A stretch of 64,000 bases of DNA. Origin: Pyropia haitanensis. Lineage: Eukaryota > Rhodophyta > Bangiophyceae > Bangiales > Bangiaceae. The position numbers were made by a program, and so were the translations under genes. Below the pieces are notes generated by a model, which did no database searches, was not told the origin of the DNA, and saw only the letters and a list, made by a program, of their open reading frames with translations. This document shows positions 1 to 11,065 of this stretch, piece by piece (the first letter of the stretch is position 1; the number at the start of each line of letters is the position of its first letter). Where the stretch lies: NCBI GenBank assembly GCA_008729055.1, contig SDUX01000008.1, positions 1,612,001 through 1,676,000 on the forward strand, in the 5' to 3' direction.

Positions 1-1
1 G

Positions 2-388
2 CTGGGCGGCTCGCCCGTCGGCACCGTGGCTGCCGGCGGCACCTTGGCTGCCTGGTCCATCGCCCTCATTGCCGTCCTGGGCGCGCTGGTCGTGTTGGTG
101 CTCGTCTGCCTCGCCCTGTGGGTCGTCTACCGCAGGAGTTCCGACTCGTCGGCGTCCGACTACTCCTCGTCTGGGCCGCTGGGTGTGCCAGACCCCGACG
201 ACCTTCTGTACAACGAGTCGGTCGTGCGCGATGTGTATGGCCGGTCCAACGGAGCGGGCCCAACAGCCGAGGCAGCCGCCGAACGCGCCCGCGAGGCGGA
301 GCTGCGGGAGGAGTTTCCTCGCCCACCGTCGACGTCGGCCGCGTCTGGACGGGACGCGGACGACGCGTCGTCGACCTACACGGTCTAG
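2..388 (+). CDS. C-terminal part of a single-pass membrane protein, 5' end outside window
   Basis: The frame is open from base 2, so this is the 3' end of a longer gene starting left of the window. A hydrophobic segment of about 23 residues (59-130, including VLVLVCLALWVVY) is followed at once by RR, as in a stop-transfer anchor. The tail of about 85 residues is rich in Ser, Asp, Glu and Ala, contains LLYNESVV, and ends in YTV at the TAG of 386-388. By the positive-inside rule the tail should face the cytosol and the missing N-terminal part the lumen or outside. No domain is recognisable in the visible part, so no function is assigned. That it is a real coding end is fairly likely; the topology is inferred. 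Confidence 0.6.
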   Translation: MGGSPVGTVAAGGTLAAWSIALIAVLGALVVLVLVCLALWVVYRRSSDSSASDYSSSGPLGVPDPDDLLYNESVVRDVYGRSNGAGPTAEAAAERAREAELREEFPRPPSTSAASGRDADDASSTYTV

Positions 389-1426
389 GGGCCTTGGGGT
401 TTCATGGTACGGCCGGGGGGGGGGCAGTGCTTCCGGCTCGCGCGAGTGCGCCTCGCTGGGTTCCTCGTACGGAGGCAAGCAGCGTGGCAGCTGCGGTGAC
501 GGCGACCGTGGGCTTTCGCGCGCGCAAGGGGACACAACTAATCTACGTTGTTGTGCGGCGTTTGTACACTCCTTTTTTTTGTCTCTTTCTCGTGTCTTGT
601 TTTTTTTTTTCTCTCTGTCTTTTTCACTTCGCATCAGTTTCAACTCTTCTACGTGTTCCACCATCTATTCGTCGGCGTGGGCGGCGTTGTATTTTTCCGT
701 ACGCGGGGGGTCTTATTTTTCATCTCTCCCCGTAGACGTGGTGTCCGCCGGCTCCGTGGCCCCCGTGGGTGCTGTCACACAGGTTCCTGTGCGCAGAACC
801 GCACGGCGGCCGCCCGCGATGGAGGGCTTCTGGCCGCGTTTTGGACGGCGACGCCGCCGCCGCCCGCGGGCGTGTGTGTGTGTCGGCTCCGTGCCTCAGC
901 TGGGGGGCAGTCGCAAGCTTGTGATGTGAGGGGGTGGCACTGTTGGCTCCGCCAGGGTCAATAAGAATTACTGTCCGTTACGCACGCATCCCCCCCCCAC
1001 CGTCGGGACACGACGCTCGCGCCCGTATGAGCTCGACAGGACACACACGCAGCGCACCCCCGGGTCGCCGACCGTCACGCTGCTCTTTCCTGCTGTGCCC
1101 AGGGACGGGCCCCCAGACTCGCGCCAGCCGCACGCCGTCTAGTCCAGGGGCGCTCCATGTCCCAAACCTCGGGTGTGGCAACCGCCGCGCCGGCGGCCCA
1201 GCCCCTGCAGGCGCCTGCGCAGGGAGGCGCCTCGCACACGCAGCCGCGGCGCGACGGCCGTCTGTACCACCACGCGAACGCGTCCCGGCGGTACAGCTGC
1301 TCCCTACCGTCCGTGCCCGCGCGCGTACACACGCGGGGACACGCCACGCCCGCACCCCCGCCGCCCACAAGGGCGGGGGGGGGGGGCGGTGTGCCGCGAC
1401 GCTGGGCTGCCCATGCGGCAGCCCGC
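389..1426. other. Spacer, pyrimidine-rich then GC-rich
   Basis: Downstream of the membrane protein gene there is a strongly T-rich patch (about 568-660), plausibly its 3' UTR. GC-rich sequence with short G and C runs follows. Open frames exist on both strands but carry no recognisable domain, and I see no gene here. Confidence 0.5.
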
Positions 1427-2514
1427 TCAATCCAAGCCGCTCCACCCCCAGCTCGGGTCTGCCCACCCCCCGCCCCTCTCCCCGTCCGCGTCGGGCTCGT
1501 GGCTGGGGGTGGCCGTCACGCCCCACCCCCGCCGCGCCCGGCGGGCGCGCTTGGGCGGCTGGCGGGCGGCCGCCGCGTGCCGCGGCGACCGCCGCGGCGG
1601 CGCGGCCGCCCCGCGCCGGGGCCGGCGGGAGGGGCGGCCGCCCCGAGCCGCCGCCGCCTCCTCCTCGTCCGCGTCGTCTGCAGTCTCGCCGCCCACCTCC
1701 CAGTCCGCGTCGGAGCTGGCCCGAGACGACGACGCGGGTGACGGCGAGGGGGACCGGAACGCCGCCCCCACGGGGGTGGACGAGCAGAAGGGGAACTGGG
1801 CGCCCGCGGGGGCGGCGGCGGTGGCCACCGCCGCCGCAGAGGGGGGGGGACGCCCACCGGGGGGGCGGCGGGCGCGGCGTGCCACCAGGGCCGCCGCCGC
1901 CGCCGCCGCCGCCGCGGCGCGGCCCCCACCGCCACGCCCGCCGCCGTCGACGGCGCGGCCGGCACGACGGGGCAGGTGCTCGGGCCGCCCAGCCGCGCCG
2001 CGGCGGCGGCGCCGAGCACCTCGACGAGCGCGTCGGCGGGCCACAGCGCGGCGCCGGCGGCGGTGGCCGCGGCGGTCGCCGTGGCGGCCGCCAGCGGCGG
2101 CTCCGCCTCCCCAGCCACGCCCAAAACGTCGCCAGGCAGGGCGGCGGCGGCGGCGCCGCGGCCGACACGGGCGTCCCCACCACCGTCGCCGCCGTCGCCA
2201 CGGCATCCGCAAACCGCGTCGCCGCGCCCGCCGCCACGCTCGCAACCGCACCCGCCTGTCCCGCCCACCGCGCCGACACCCTCCCATCCGTGCGGTACGG
2301 AAAGGTGGCCGCCGCCACCACCACCACCACCACCACCACCACCACCGCCGCCGCCGCCGCCGCCACCACCAGACGGCGCAACCAGTGGCGGCACGGCGGC
2401 GGCGGCAGCGGCGGTAGCGGCCGCCGCCGCCGCAACCGTCGAGCCCGCCTCGGCGTCACTGTCGGTGGCGCACTCCCCCCCCCCCCCGCCTAGGCCCACG
2501 CCGCCGTCAGCCAC

Positions 2515-2545
<31 letters not shown>

Positions 2546-2819
2546 CAGTAGGCGGCCACCGCGGCGGGCGCCGCCGCCCGCACCGTCGCCTCGGCCTCCC
2601 ACGCGAGGCCCGGGGGGGGGCGACTGCCGGCGGCAGCGGCGGCGGGGGCGCCCGCCGCCGCCGCCTCGGCCGGCCAGTACCACTCGACCAGCAGCCGCGT
2701 GCCGGCGTCGCCGCCCCCGACACTGCCGGCGCCGCCCCTACCGGCGCGCCGAGAGGCAAAGATGTGGGCCACCGCCCGGCGGGGCGACGACAGCGGCGGC
2801 GGCGGCGGCGGCGGTGACG

Positions 2820-2850
<31 letters not shown>

Positions 2851-3026
2851 CGAGGCAATGGCGGCGCGCCCCTCCCCCCTCGGCAACACCGCCGACGAGG
2901 ACCGCGGCGGCGGCGGCGGCGGCGGCCGCGACGGCGGCGACGCCGGGCCGCCGCCGCCGCCGCCCGGCGGCGGCAGCAGCGGCGGCGACGGCGGGCGCAG
3001 CGCGCCGAGCGGCGCCCACACCACCA

Positions 3027-3083
<57 letters not shown>

Positions 3084-3340
3084 GCGGCGACGGCAGGCAC
3101 AGCGGCGGGACAAGAGGCGGCGGCGGCGGCGGGGCGGGAAACCAGGGAAAGCCGTCGGGCTCCCGCGCCAGCAGCGCCACGTACTCGGCGTAGACGGCGG
3201 CGGGGGTGGCGGGGGGGGGGGGGAGGCCCGCCGGTGGCGGCGGCCACCGCGGCGGCGGCGGCGGCGGCCGCGGCGGCCGCGGCGGCGGCGGCGGCGGCGC
3301 GGCCGCCGCTGGGCGCCGCCTTGGGCGCGGGCCGTTTATG

Positions 3341-3374
<34 letters not shown>

Positions 3375-3696
3375 ACGGCGGCGGCCCATGGCTGGGGCCG
3401 CGGAGAGAGGGGGGGGGGGGTGGCATGGCGGGCACTGGTGGGGGGGGGGGGGGGGGGTGCCGGCGATAGGGGACGGGGCGGGGTTGGCGCCGGGGGGGTG
3501 GGGGGGGAAGGGGGGGGGGAGGGGGAGGTGGGTGGGCGAGGGGGGGGGGAGGGGGGGGTGGGTGGACGAGGGGGGGGGGGGAGGGGGGGGTGGGGGGGCG
3601 AGGGGGGGGGGAGGGGGGGGTGGGGAGCGCCCCCACGGTCGCCCGCGTCGGCTGCCGGCGGTAGTGGTGTGTCGGGGCGCGGCGCACGCGGCGCAT
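1427..3696 (-). CDS. Possible low-complexity protein gene (frame uncertain)
   Basis: On the minus strand, islands of protein-like sequence sit in a sea of Pro, Gly and Ala runs. About 3190-2570 reads as one frame with non-repetitive patches such as VYAEYVALLAREPDGFPWFP, AVAHIFASRRAG and TRLLVEWYWPAE. From about 1850 to the stop at 1427 a different frame looks better, with STPVGAAFRSPSPS and an acidic DADWEVGGETADDADEEE patch. If this is one gene it changes frame near the G/C runs at about 1850-1960. The patch ending in VEWYWPAE faintly resembles the strands of a BAH domain, but this is weak. The start is unknown: the upper limit given is only the open-frame limit. It could equally be non-coding GGC repeats. 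Confidence 0.25.
3529..3620. repeat. G-rich minisatellite, three units of 30-32 bp
   Basis: Three consecutive units each begin with TGGG, pass through a short CGAG block (GGGCGAG, GGACGAG, GGGCGAG) and continue as two G runs split by one A. The units start at 3529, 3559 and 3591. The G runs could form G-quadruplexes on the plus strand. Confidence 0.7.
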
Positions 3697-4036
3697 GCAC
3701 GGGTCGCGGTGAGGTGGTGGTGTGATCCACGCGCCTGGGAGGGGGGGGGGCGGCGCTGTGGGGTCTCACCCGTGACCGCGTGCGGATCAAACGTTGGCTG
3801 TTTTCTCGGCGTGCAGTCGACCGTGCAGGGGTCCAAAATCGGCCCTCTTGACCCCGTCGGCGGCGTCTTTTCACTGCACGCACCGCACGCGGCGTGCTCG
3901 TGGGGGGGCGGCGCCCCGGCCGGCGAGGGCGGCCGCTCCCCAGCCACCCGCCCCCCCTCCACTCCCCCCCACCACTCCCCCCCGCCTTGCCTCTGCCCCC
4001 TTCTCGTCGGGCACACGCACCCGAGCTACGGAAAAG

Positions 4037-4075
<39 letters not shown>

Positions 4076-4145
4076 CTGCCGCAACGGCACCGGGCTGTGC
4101 ATGCACCCCCCCCTTCCCCCCCTGCCCCCCCCCTCCCGCCCCCCC
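3621..4145. other. Spacer with a 35-base A run
   Basis: Contains a moderately GC-rich patch (3640-3900), C-rich sequence, and an uninterrupted A run at 4037-4071. The run lies beyond the stop of the minus-strand PPR gene, so on that gene's strand it is poly(T), not a poly(A) tail. It could mark a plus-strand retroposed transcript end, but I see no insertion boundary. Confidence 0.5.
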
Positions 4146-6655
4146 CTACGCCTGTGGTTGCCTCGCACGGAGCAGCCAGTGCAGGCGGTTGACCTTGTCG
4201 CTCAGCTTTTTCGACGGCCGCCGCCCCTTGACCGCCGCCCGCGCGTCCTGCGCGGCCTGGAGCCCCGCCAGCACCCCCCGCACGCGGCCCTCGTCCAGGT
4301 CCCGCTGCACCTTTAGGCAGATGGACGCGAGCGACGAGTAGGTGACCTCGTCGGCGGCCACGCCGTCAGCGACGAGCGCGTCCCACACGCCAAACGCAAC
4401 CTCCCGCTCGCCCGCCATGCCCGCCGCGTACAGCACCGTGTTGTAGCTCTCGATGGACGGCACCGCCACCGAGACGGGCGCGCCGCCGGCGGCGGCCGCT
4501 ACCGCCGCGGACCGCATCTGGCCGAGCAGCTCCACCGCCCGCGCCCAGTGGCCGGCCTTGCCAAGCGCGTCGAGCAGCGACGTCCACGCGTACGAGTCGA
4601 CGCCGCCCAGGCCAACGTCCTGCATCTCGGCGGCCAGGCGGGCGGCCGTCTCGACGGCGCCCGCCCGCGCCGCGACCGCCGTGGCCGTCGCGTACGACAC
4701 CTCGGTCGGCGACACGCCGGCGCGCTTCATCAGGCGGAGGAGCGTCACGACCCGCGCGACGCCCCCGTCGGGGACCGCCGGGATGGTCCCGGCGCTGGGC
4801 GCGGCGGCCGCCGCGGCGGCCGCGGCGGCTGCCGCGGTAGCCGCCGCCGCGGCGGCGGCGGCGGCGGCGGCTGGCTTTTTGGTGGGCTTGCGGCCGCGGC
4901 CGCTCTTGGGCGGCAGCGGCGCCTTGGCCGCGGTCTGCCCGACCAGGTCCATGACCACGTTGAAAGAGTAGGCAGACAGGGGCCACCGCGCCGGGTCCCG
5001 GCCGTGCTCCCACACCGCCCGGAACAAGAGGGCGGTCGCCAGGGGCACGTCCCGGGCGGCGACGGCCACGTCCAGGAGCGCCACCACCACCCCAGCGTCC
5101 ACGGTGCCAATCGACGCGACCGCGTCGGTGAGCTGCGGCAACGTCCACGTCTTGGCGCGCGTCACAACCATCTCCCGTGTGGCGCGCGCGTCCACGCGAG
5201 CCACCGCAGGCGGCACCGCCACCGCCTGTGCGGCGCCGTTGGCGGCGGCCGCAGCGGACGCGTCGCTCCCGCTGTCCCTCGCGTCGCTGTCCCCCGCGTC
5301 GGCCGGCTCGGCCAGCGCGAGCAGCAGCTCCACGTCCCCCGTGGACCGCGCCAGCGCCGCCACCGCCCGCGCCGCCGCCTCGTCTGGCACCACCCCCGCC
5401 GCCCGCATCAACCGCAGCACCTGCAGGCATTGCGACGCGGCGCGGCACTCGAGCACCGCCCACAGCAGGGTGGTGTAGGTGGTCGCCGTCGCGGGCCCCA
5501 CCGCCGTGGACGCCACGTCCGCGGCGGCGGCAGGGGCGCCCGCGGCGGCAATCACTGCTGGCGGGACGGTGAAGCGGCGGCGAAAGATACTAAACGCCGA
5601 CGCGGCGTCCCCGCAGCGCCCACACACCCCAATGAGCGTGTGGTACGTGTCCACGTTGGGGGCGAGCCCATAGTCTAGCTGCATCCGCCGGACCAGCTCG
5701 ACCGACAGCTGAATCTGGAGCGTGCGCTTGGACGCGTCCGCCTCGGTGACAGGCCGGCCCGACGCGGCGGTCGGCGCCGCACCCGCCGCGCCGCCGGCGC
5801 CCCCCCCGCCGCCGCCGCCGCCGCCAGCGCCGTCGGCAGCGGCCACCCCTCTCGCCGCCCCACACAGCGACAGCGCCCGGTTAAAGTCCTTGACCCGGGG
5901 CTGCACCTTCCACCGGGGCATCAGCTCGAGGAGGACCTTGACCGCCAGCTGCAGGTCACACCCCCGCACGGCCGCGTCCAGGACGTGCCCCAGCAGCACC
6001 TCGTTGGGCACAATCCGCCGCTTGATTGCCTCGGACAGGTACACCTGCGCGGAGCGGCCGTCGCCCGCGCGGGCGCACGCGCTCAGGACGGCGCCGTACA
6101 GGAACACGTTGGGCTTGACCGCCACCGCCCGCGCCGCCGCCTGCGCGGCGGCCGTCTCGGCCGGCGACGTTGACGACGGCGCCGGCGGGTTGACCACCCG
6201 CGCAAAGTGCGCGAGCGCCTTGGCGTGCTCCCCCGCCACCGACAGGCCGTGGATAATCGCCGCGTGCGTGCGCGCATTCGGCGCCACGCCGGCGGCGTGC
6301 ATCGCGGCGACCACCTCCTCCACCCGCCTCGCCGCGCCCACCCGCGCCAGGCAGTGGACGAGGGCGGTGCTCGACACAACGTCGGGGACGATGCCGAGCT
6401 CCCCCTCGGCGACCAGCCGCAGCCGCCACGCCGTGTCCGCCGCCCCCGCGCGGCCGAGCAGCTTGTACACCATGGTCATGGTAAAGTTGTCGGGCGGCAC
6501 GCCGCCCGCGACCATGCTGTCAAAGATGGACTCGACGCGGCCGGGGACGGCCGCGAGAACATCCGACAGGGACGACGCGGGCGGAGGCGGCGTGTCATCG
6601 TCGGCATCGTCGGCGTCATCGGCGTCGTCGGCCGCCTCCCCCGCCGCTCCATCAT

Positions 6656-6686
<31 letters not shown>

Positions 6687-6850
6687 TGCACCCCCGGCGG
6701 CCCTCCGTCGCAGCCGCCGCGACGCCCTCGACGCAATCGTGATATCCGCTTGGATGCCCGACAGCAGCGCGTTGTACGTGCGGCTGTTGACGCGGGCGGG
6801 GGAGGCCGCCACCAGCCGCGCCATCTCGTCCGACACGGCAAACGGGCCGC

Positions 6851-6881
<31 letters not shown>

Positions 6882-7392
6882 GCCGCCACCGCCGCCACCA
6901 CCACCGCCAGCAGACACACCAGCGGCGGCCGCCGCCGCCGTCGCGTCGACGGCGCCACCCGCCGCCTCCAGCACGCTCCCCAGCGTGATCAGCAGCTCGT
7001 TGAGCGCAATGACCGCCGGCACCGACCCCGCGTCCAGCCGCCGCAGGTCGCCAAGCGCGCCGACCGCGTCGCCCGCCTTGCGCCGTGCCGCCGCCGCCCG
7101 CACCGCCGCCTTGAGGGCATCTGCCGACGCCCGCGTGGGGGGGGGGGACCCGCCACCGCCGTCGCCGCCGTCGCCACCGCCGCCGCCGCCGCCGCCGCCG
7201 CCCGCCACCCGGCGGCGGCCGCCACGGAGCGACGCCGCGACGGGCGCGGCTGGCGCGCCGCCACCCGCCGCGGGCGCTGCCGCCGCCGTTGGCGTCGCCG
7301 ACGCACGCGGCGGGGCGCGCCCCCCCCCCCCGCCCCCCCCCCCCTCCCCCCCGCGCACGCCACCCGTGTCGCCCGGTGGTGGCGGCGGTGGC

Positions 7393-7441
<49 letters not shown>

Positions 7442-7694
7442 GCGGCGGCGACGCGGCGGCGGCGGCGGCGACGGCGGTGGCGGCGGCGGCGGCGGCGGCG
7501 GCGCGCAGCGGCGGCGGCGGGCCGCCGCGGCGGCGGCGGGCGGCGCGTCCCCCCGCCGCCGGCGGGGTGGCCGCCACCCACGACCGCCGGCCGGGACACG
7601 GCAGCAGCGGCTGGCGGCGGCCGTGGGGGGGGGCGGCGCCGGTGCCGAGCGCCGGCGTTGGGGGGGGGGGGGGGAGGAAGGCGGCCAGCGGCAT
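4146..7694 (-). CDS. Large pentatricopeptide repeat (PPR) protein, probably organellar
   Basis: An uninterrupted 1182-residue frame with ATG at 7694. Residues 1-190 are low-complexity (MPLAAFLPPPP start, then Ala, Pro15+ and Gly runs) and may include an organelle presequence. From about residue 191 on, 35-residue helical hairpins repeat, with typical PPR wording: VDTYHTLIGVCGRCGDAASA, TYTTLLWAVLECRAASQCL, SYAWTSLLDALGKAGHWARA and ESYNTVLYAAGMAGEREVAF. I count roughly ten motifs of the P type, interrupted by Gly, Ala and Asp/Ala insertions. No DYW, E or SMR domain follows; the C-terminus is basic (GRRPSKKLSDKVNRLHWLL). PPR proteins bind organellar RNA in sequence-specific fashion and act in processing, stability or translation. 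The target cannot be read here. Upstream (7742-7790) is A-rich on the plus strand, so T-rich on the gene strand. Confidence 0.93.
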
Positions 7695-7883
7695 CGTGAC
7701 GGCGCGCGCGCCGACGGGCGCGCGGCGGCGGCGGGGCAGGCGGGGGTGGGGAACGAAAAAAAAAACACAAAAAAAGGAGAAAAAAAAAGAGGGAGCTGGG
7801 GCGCGGCGTCGACGCCAGCCAGTGATGACTTCGGGGGTGACACGGCCGCGGCGGCGTGGCGGCGGCGCTGCGCGGCCGCCCCT
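7695..7883. other. 5' flank of the PPR gene
   Basis: Short flank containing broken A runs (7755-7790 on the plus strand), hence a pyrimidine-rich leader or promoter on the PPR gene strand. No other feature seen. Confidence 0.4.
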
Positions 7884-8720
7884 CTAGGCGGCGGGCCGCA
7901 GGGTGAGGCGGGCGAGGCGACAGCCCCGCGATGGCCTCGGCGGCCGCCGGGCACGGGCACACCAAATACTCCACCGGCGGTCGGGGAGGTCACGCCGCGG
8001 CCGACGGCCGGCGGCGTTGTTGGATGTTGTACCGACTAGTGTTGTGCAATCTGTCTGACGGAAATTGTTTCTCCAGTCATTCCTGTCGCTTTCCAAGACA
8101 GAGGGGAAAGAGAGCAGGTTGGAGAGGGCGTCAGGCCTCCACTGTCTAAAACTACCAGCAGCGTTCGAGAGAACTCTTTGAGTATTTTCGTCTGGGCGCC
8201 GGCTCTCACGGCGGCGGCTGCGCCGGGGACGTCCGCCCCCCCTCCTCCCATGGCGTCGCCCATCCACGGTGCGCCTCGCCACCCCCCCCGTCCCTCCCCG
8301 GTGGTGATCTGACTTCACCCACATGCCCGGTGCCTGCCTCCTCACCCGCCCCCCTCCCCCCCCCTCGTCCGACGCCCCGCGGTCGCATGCGGCCCCCGCG
8401 GGTATCCTCTGCGCTACCCCCGCAACCCCCTTCACCCCACCCCCGCCCACCCCCCGCCCCACCCTCTCCACCGGGGATTGCGCGCCGGTCGAGCCAGATG
8501 CACACGACCTCCCGATTGCCGCCAGCGTGTCCGGAAACTGAGATAATGCATGCTCGCAATGGCGTACGTGGCCCTCCATGAGAGTGATGTTGTCATAAAG
8601 GGAGTACAAGCACGCGTCAGCACCGCAGGTCAGAGTCCTCCGGCCATCTCGAACGATCACCTTCACAAAGCGGTACACCGGTCGCTGCTCCCGGGGTGCT
8701 CGTACAGGGTGAGGGGTCAT
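7884..8720 (-). CDS. Possible TE-derived ORF with a CxxxxC...HxxHC finger-like patch
   Basis: Open frame of about 278 codons from an ATG at 8720. The N-terminal part reads RPVYRFVKVIVRDGRRTLTC, then CGADACLYSLYDNITLMEG, then HVRHCEH: two Cys followed by His/Cys at finger-like spacing, reminiscent of zinc fingers of transposases. The middle is low-complexity Gly/Arg. A second protein-like patch (SFRQWRPDALSNLLSFPSVL, then DRNDWRNNFRQTD) follows before more Arg/Pro. Base composition in both patches is nearer 55-60 percent GC, unlike the flanking genes, which suggests different origin. I do not recognise a family. It may be a decayed mobile element rather than a host gene. Confidence 0.3.
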   Translation of the reverse strand: MTPHPVRAPREQRPVYRFVKVIVRDGRRTLTCGADACLYSLYDNITLMEGHVRHCEHALSQFPDTLAAIGRSCASGSTGAQSPVERVGRGVGGGGVKGVAGVAQRIPAGAACDRGASDEGGGGGRVRRQAPGMWVKSDHHRGGTGGVARRTVDGRRHGRRGGGRPRRSRRRESRRPDENTQRVLSNAAGSFRQWRPDALSNLLSFPSVLESDRNDWRNNFRQTDCTTLVGTTSNNAAGRRPRRDLPDRRWSIWCARARRPPRPSRGCRLARLTLRPAA

Positions 8721-11065
8721 GTTGACGTCAGCTTTGCCGTCGTGGGCGGCTCCTCGCAGGCGTGGGCAGCCTCTGCGAGAAGCTGGTCGGATGCGGTGCG
8801 TCCGACCAGCACGGCAAGTCGGCGCCGTTCCGGCCAGCGGGCTGGGCGGACTTCGCGTACTGCCGACGCCTTTCAAAGGTCATTCCGCGCCAAACGCCAC
8901 GTGTCGGAAAGAAAGGGAAAGAAAGGAAATGTCAGGAAATCGCGCCGCACGGGGTCGTGCGGAGGGGTGCTTGACATGTCATGGAAATTTCCATACGTGG
9001 CGGACAGATGCACAACAGTAGTACCGACACGCCCGATCAAACGCAGCAGCCAATCGCATTGCACGCCACACATCTCAACAGAAAAACCCAGACCTGGTAC
9101 TGTACACCAAAGGCGTGATGATGATGGAAACATGTCACGCGCACACTAAAGTCCTGATGACAGCTGGACTTCAAGGAATGGACGTCAAAACAACCTGGAA
9201 GGGGTTAAGGCAGACGAGTGACGCGTGGCAGCGCCTCGCGCCCTCGAGGGTCTCCCAAGCGCGTGCGCACGTACGCTACCGCCGACGAGAGACACGCAGG
9301 CGGCAGCGCATTGCCAATCGAGCGGACAAGCTGCCCCCTCTGGAAAGGTCACCATCGACGGCGGCAGCAAACACCCGATGCCGCGGCCGAGGGCGAGGCG
9401 GGCGGGGATGGCCGCGGGGAGCGCAGCCCCCCCGCTGGGGGATCCGCCCGGGCGGCAGCGCAAACGCAAACGCCAGCGCGAGGTCCGCGCCGAGCGATTC
9501 GGCCGGGCCGCCCAACCTCGCTCGTGATGCCCAGCGCCGGCCAGCCCCCCTGCACGGTGAGCGTCGGGAGCACGAGTCGAGGCTTGCCCTCGACGGGGCG
9601 GCCACGACAGGCGGTCCGCGCGGAGCACGCCCAGCGCGGCAGTGCTAGCGCGTAAAAGCTCCAACCCCTCGACGCGAGGTTGTCAGAGGTGCGGGGAAAC
9701 GAAACGCGGCCGCCATGGCGTGCCCGCGCCGCTGCCGCCGCGGCGGGTCGGCGCGGTCGCCGCCGACCGCCGTGTGGGAGGTCGCCGACGCGGGTGGACA
9801 CCACCGCGGGCGCCGTCGTGCCGCACTCGGATGAAGGTAGCAGCCGTGCCGAGGTGCGGCGTTGGGAAGCGACGACGGCGGTGGCTCCAGCGGCCGGGCC
9901 ACCCGCTTTGGAACAATGTCTCCTTGCCGCCGCCGCCGCTCGTGGCGTAGAGCTGCGCGGGCATTGGGCAGGCCGGTTCAGTGGGGAGGCATGGGCAACG
10001 AGAAGAACAGCTAGGCACAGGCTAGCTCGTAGCGCCGCGCATCACGGGCGCGCGGCTGTACCAGTGTGAGGGTACCGGCCGCGTCCCGCCACAGTCCTGG
10101 GCCGCGGGGCGCACCAATCAAAGGAGCCCTACCGATCGTACCGGGACCCCTCGTACTTGGTGACGATCACAATTCCGACTCGTGTTCTCGACGATCGGGG
10201 CCACCCTCGCAAGTCGCACACGCCCGCATTTACGCCGACCACACGCCATTCCGCTTGCGCCGCGCACCAGCTCCAGTACAAAGTCTTGCAAGCCTGATTG
10301 TCCGTATCCCGCGCGACCACAGACGCACCGCGTGCCAGGCCCTGTCGGGTTGCCACCCTCTGCGGCAGCACGGCACCACCGCCCCCTCCCTAGCCAGCCC
10401 CTGTCAGCGGCGCCGTACGTAGCTGCCGGCGGCCCGCCACGGCAGCGTCGCACGGCGCGTGCCGCCGCCGCCGCCGCCGCGAGCGTGGCGGCGCCCCCCC
10501 CACCGCCACCGCCGCGCGGGCGCGGCTGGCGCTCCCGCGCCACGCCGGCGGCGGCGGGCACACCCACCCACCCCCCCCAGCCCCCCCCCCCCCTCCCCCC
10601 ACCTCCCAAAACCCTTCCCGCCGCCACTGTCTTCCGCGTCGGCTGCAAACGGAGGGAACGCGCCCGCCGCGACGCGACGGCCCGCCACCGCCGGCCGCGT
10701 CGGGTCCTCCCCCCCCCCCGCCCGCCGCCCGCCGCGGCGCGTCGCTGCCACCGTCAACTTTGTTTTCGCCATCGAATGCTGCAAACCGTGTCGGCTTCGA
10801 TGGCGCATCAGCGTTGGGTCTCGGGCTAGTGTCGATACGGCGTTTCGATGCGCCATCCGCCGACGGGGCTTCGATAGGCGTCAAGTCGCGAGACCGAGAA
10901 CTACAGCACACGTGACCGTGGGATTTCCGAGTCTCGTGTGCGCCTGCGTTGCAGTAGAATCGTATCGGCTGCCCATCTCCTCCGCATCGCTCTTTAAGGT
11001 GCCGATGCGAGTGGCGGGCGACACTGCGCTCCGCCCTGCTCGCTGTTTTTCGTCAGCGCACCACC
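8721..11065. other. Spacer of moderate GC with relic-like sequence
   Basis: Holds one copy of a dispersed repeat (8896-8955), patches of ordinary composition (8850-9200, 10080-10380, 10750-11060) and GC-rich stretches. A short minus-strand frame at 10129-10371 (with KTLYWSWCAAQAEW and TRVGIVIVTKYEG) looks protein-like but has no recognisable family. At 10780-10900 degenerate TCGATACG / TTTCGATG motifs recur. I cannot support a gene here. Confidence 0.4.
8896..8955 (+). repeat. Dispersed repeat, copy 1 (CCACGTGTCGGAAAGAAA family)
   Basis: The block beginning CCACGTGTCGGAAAGAAA, then GGGAAAGAAA and ending near ATCGCG is matched at 61770-61830 (copy 2) with a few substitutions. Both copies are followed by a palindromic GAAATTTC-containing segment (8990-9000 and 61846-61856). 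Probably fragments of one transposable element family. Confidence 0.55.

Noticed and set aside
4037..4071. A35 run as the poly(A) end of the PPR transcript or of a retrogene
   Set aside because: It is on the wrong strand for the PPR gene, and no target duplication or retroposed coding sequence is seen beside it.
5722..7887. 721-codon plus-strand frame opposite the PPR gene
   Set aside because: It is the GC-rich antisense shadow of the PPR gene: Ser/Ala/Pro/Gly composition with no domain, while the minus strand shows clear PPR motifs.
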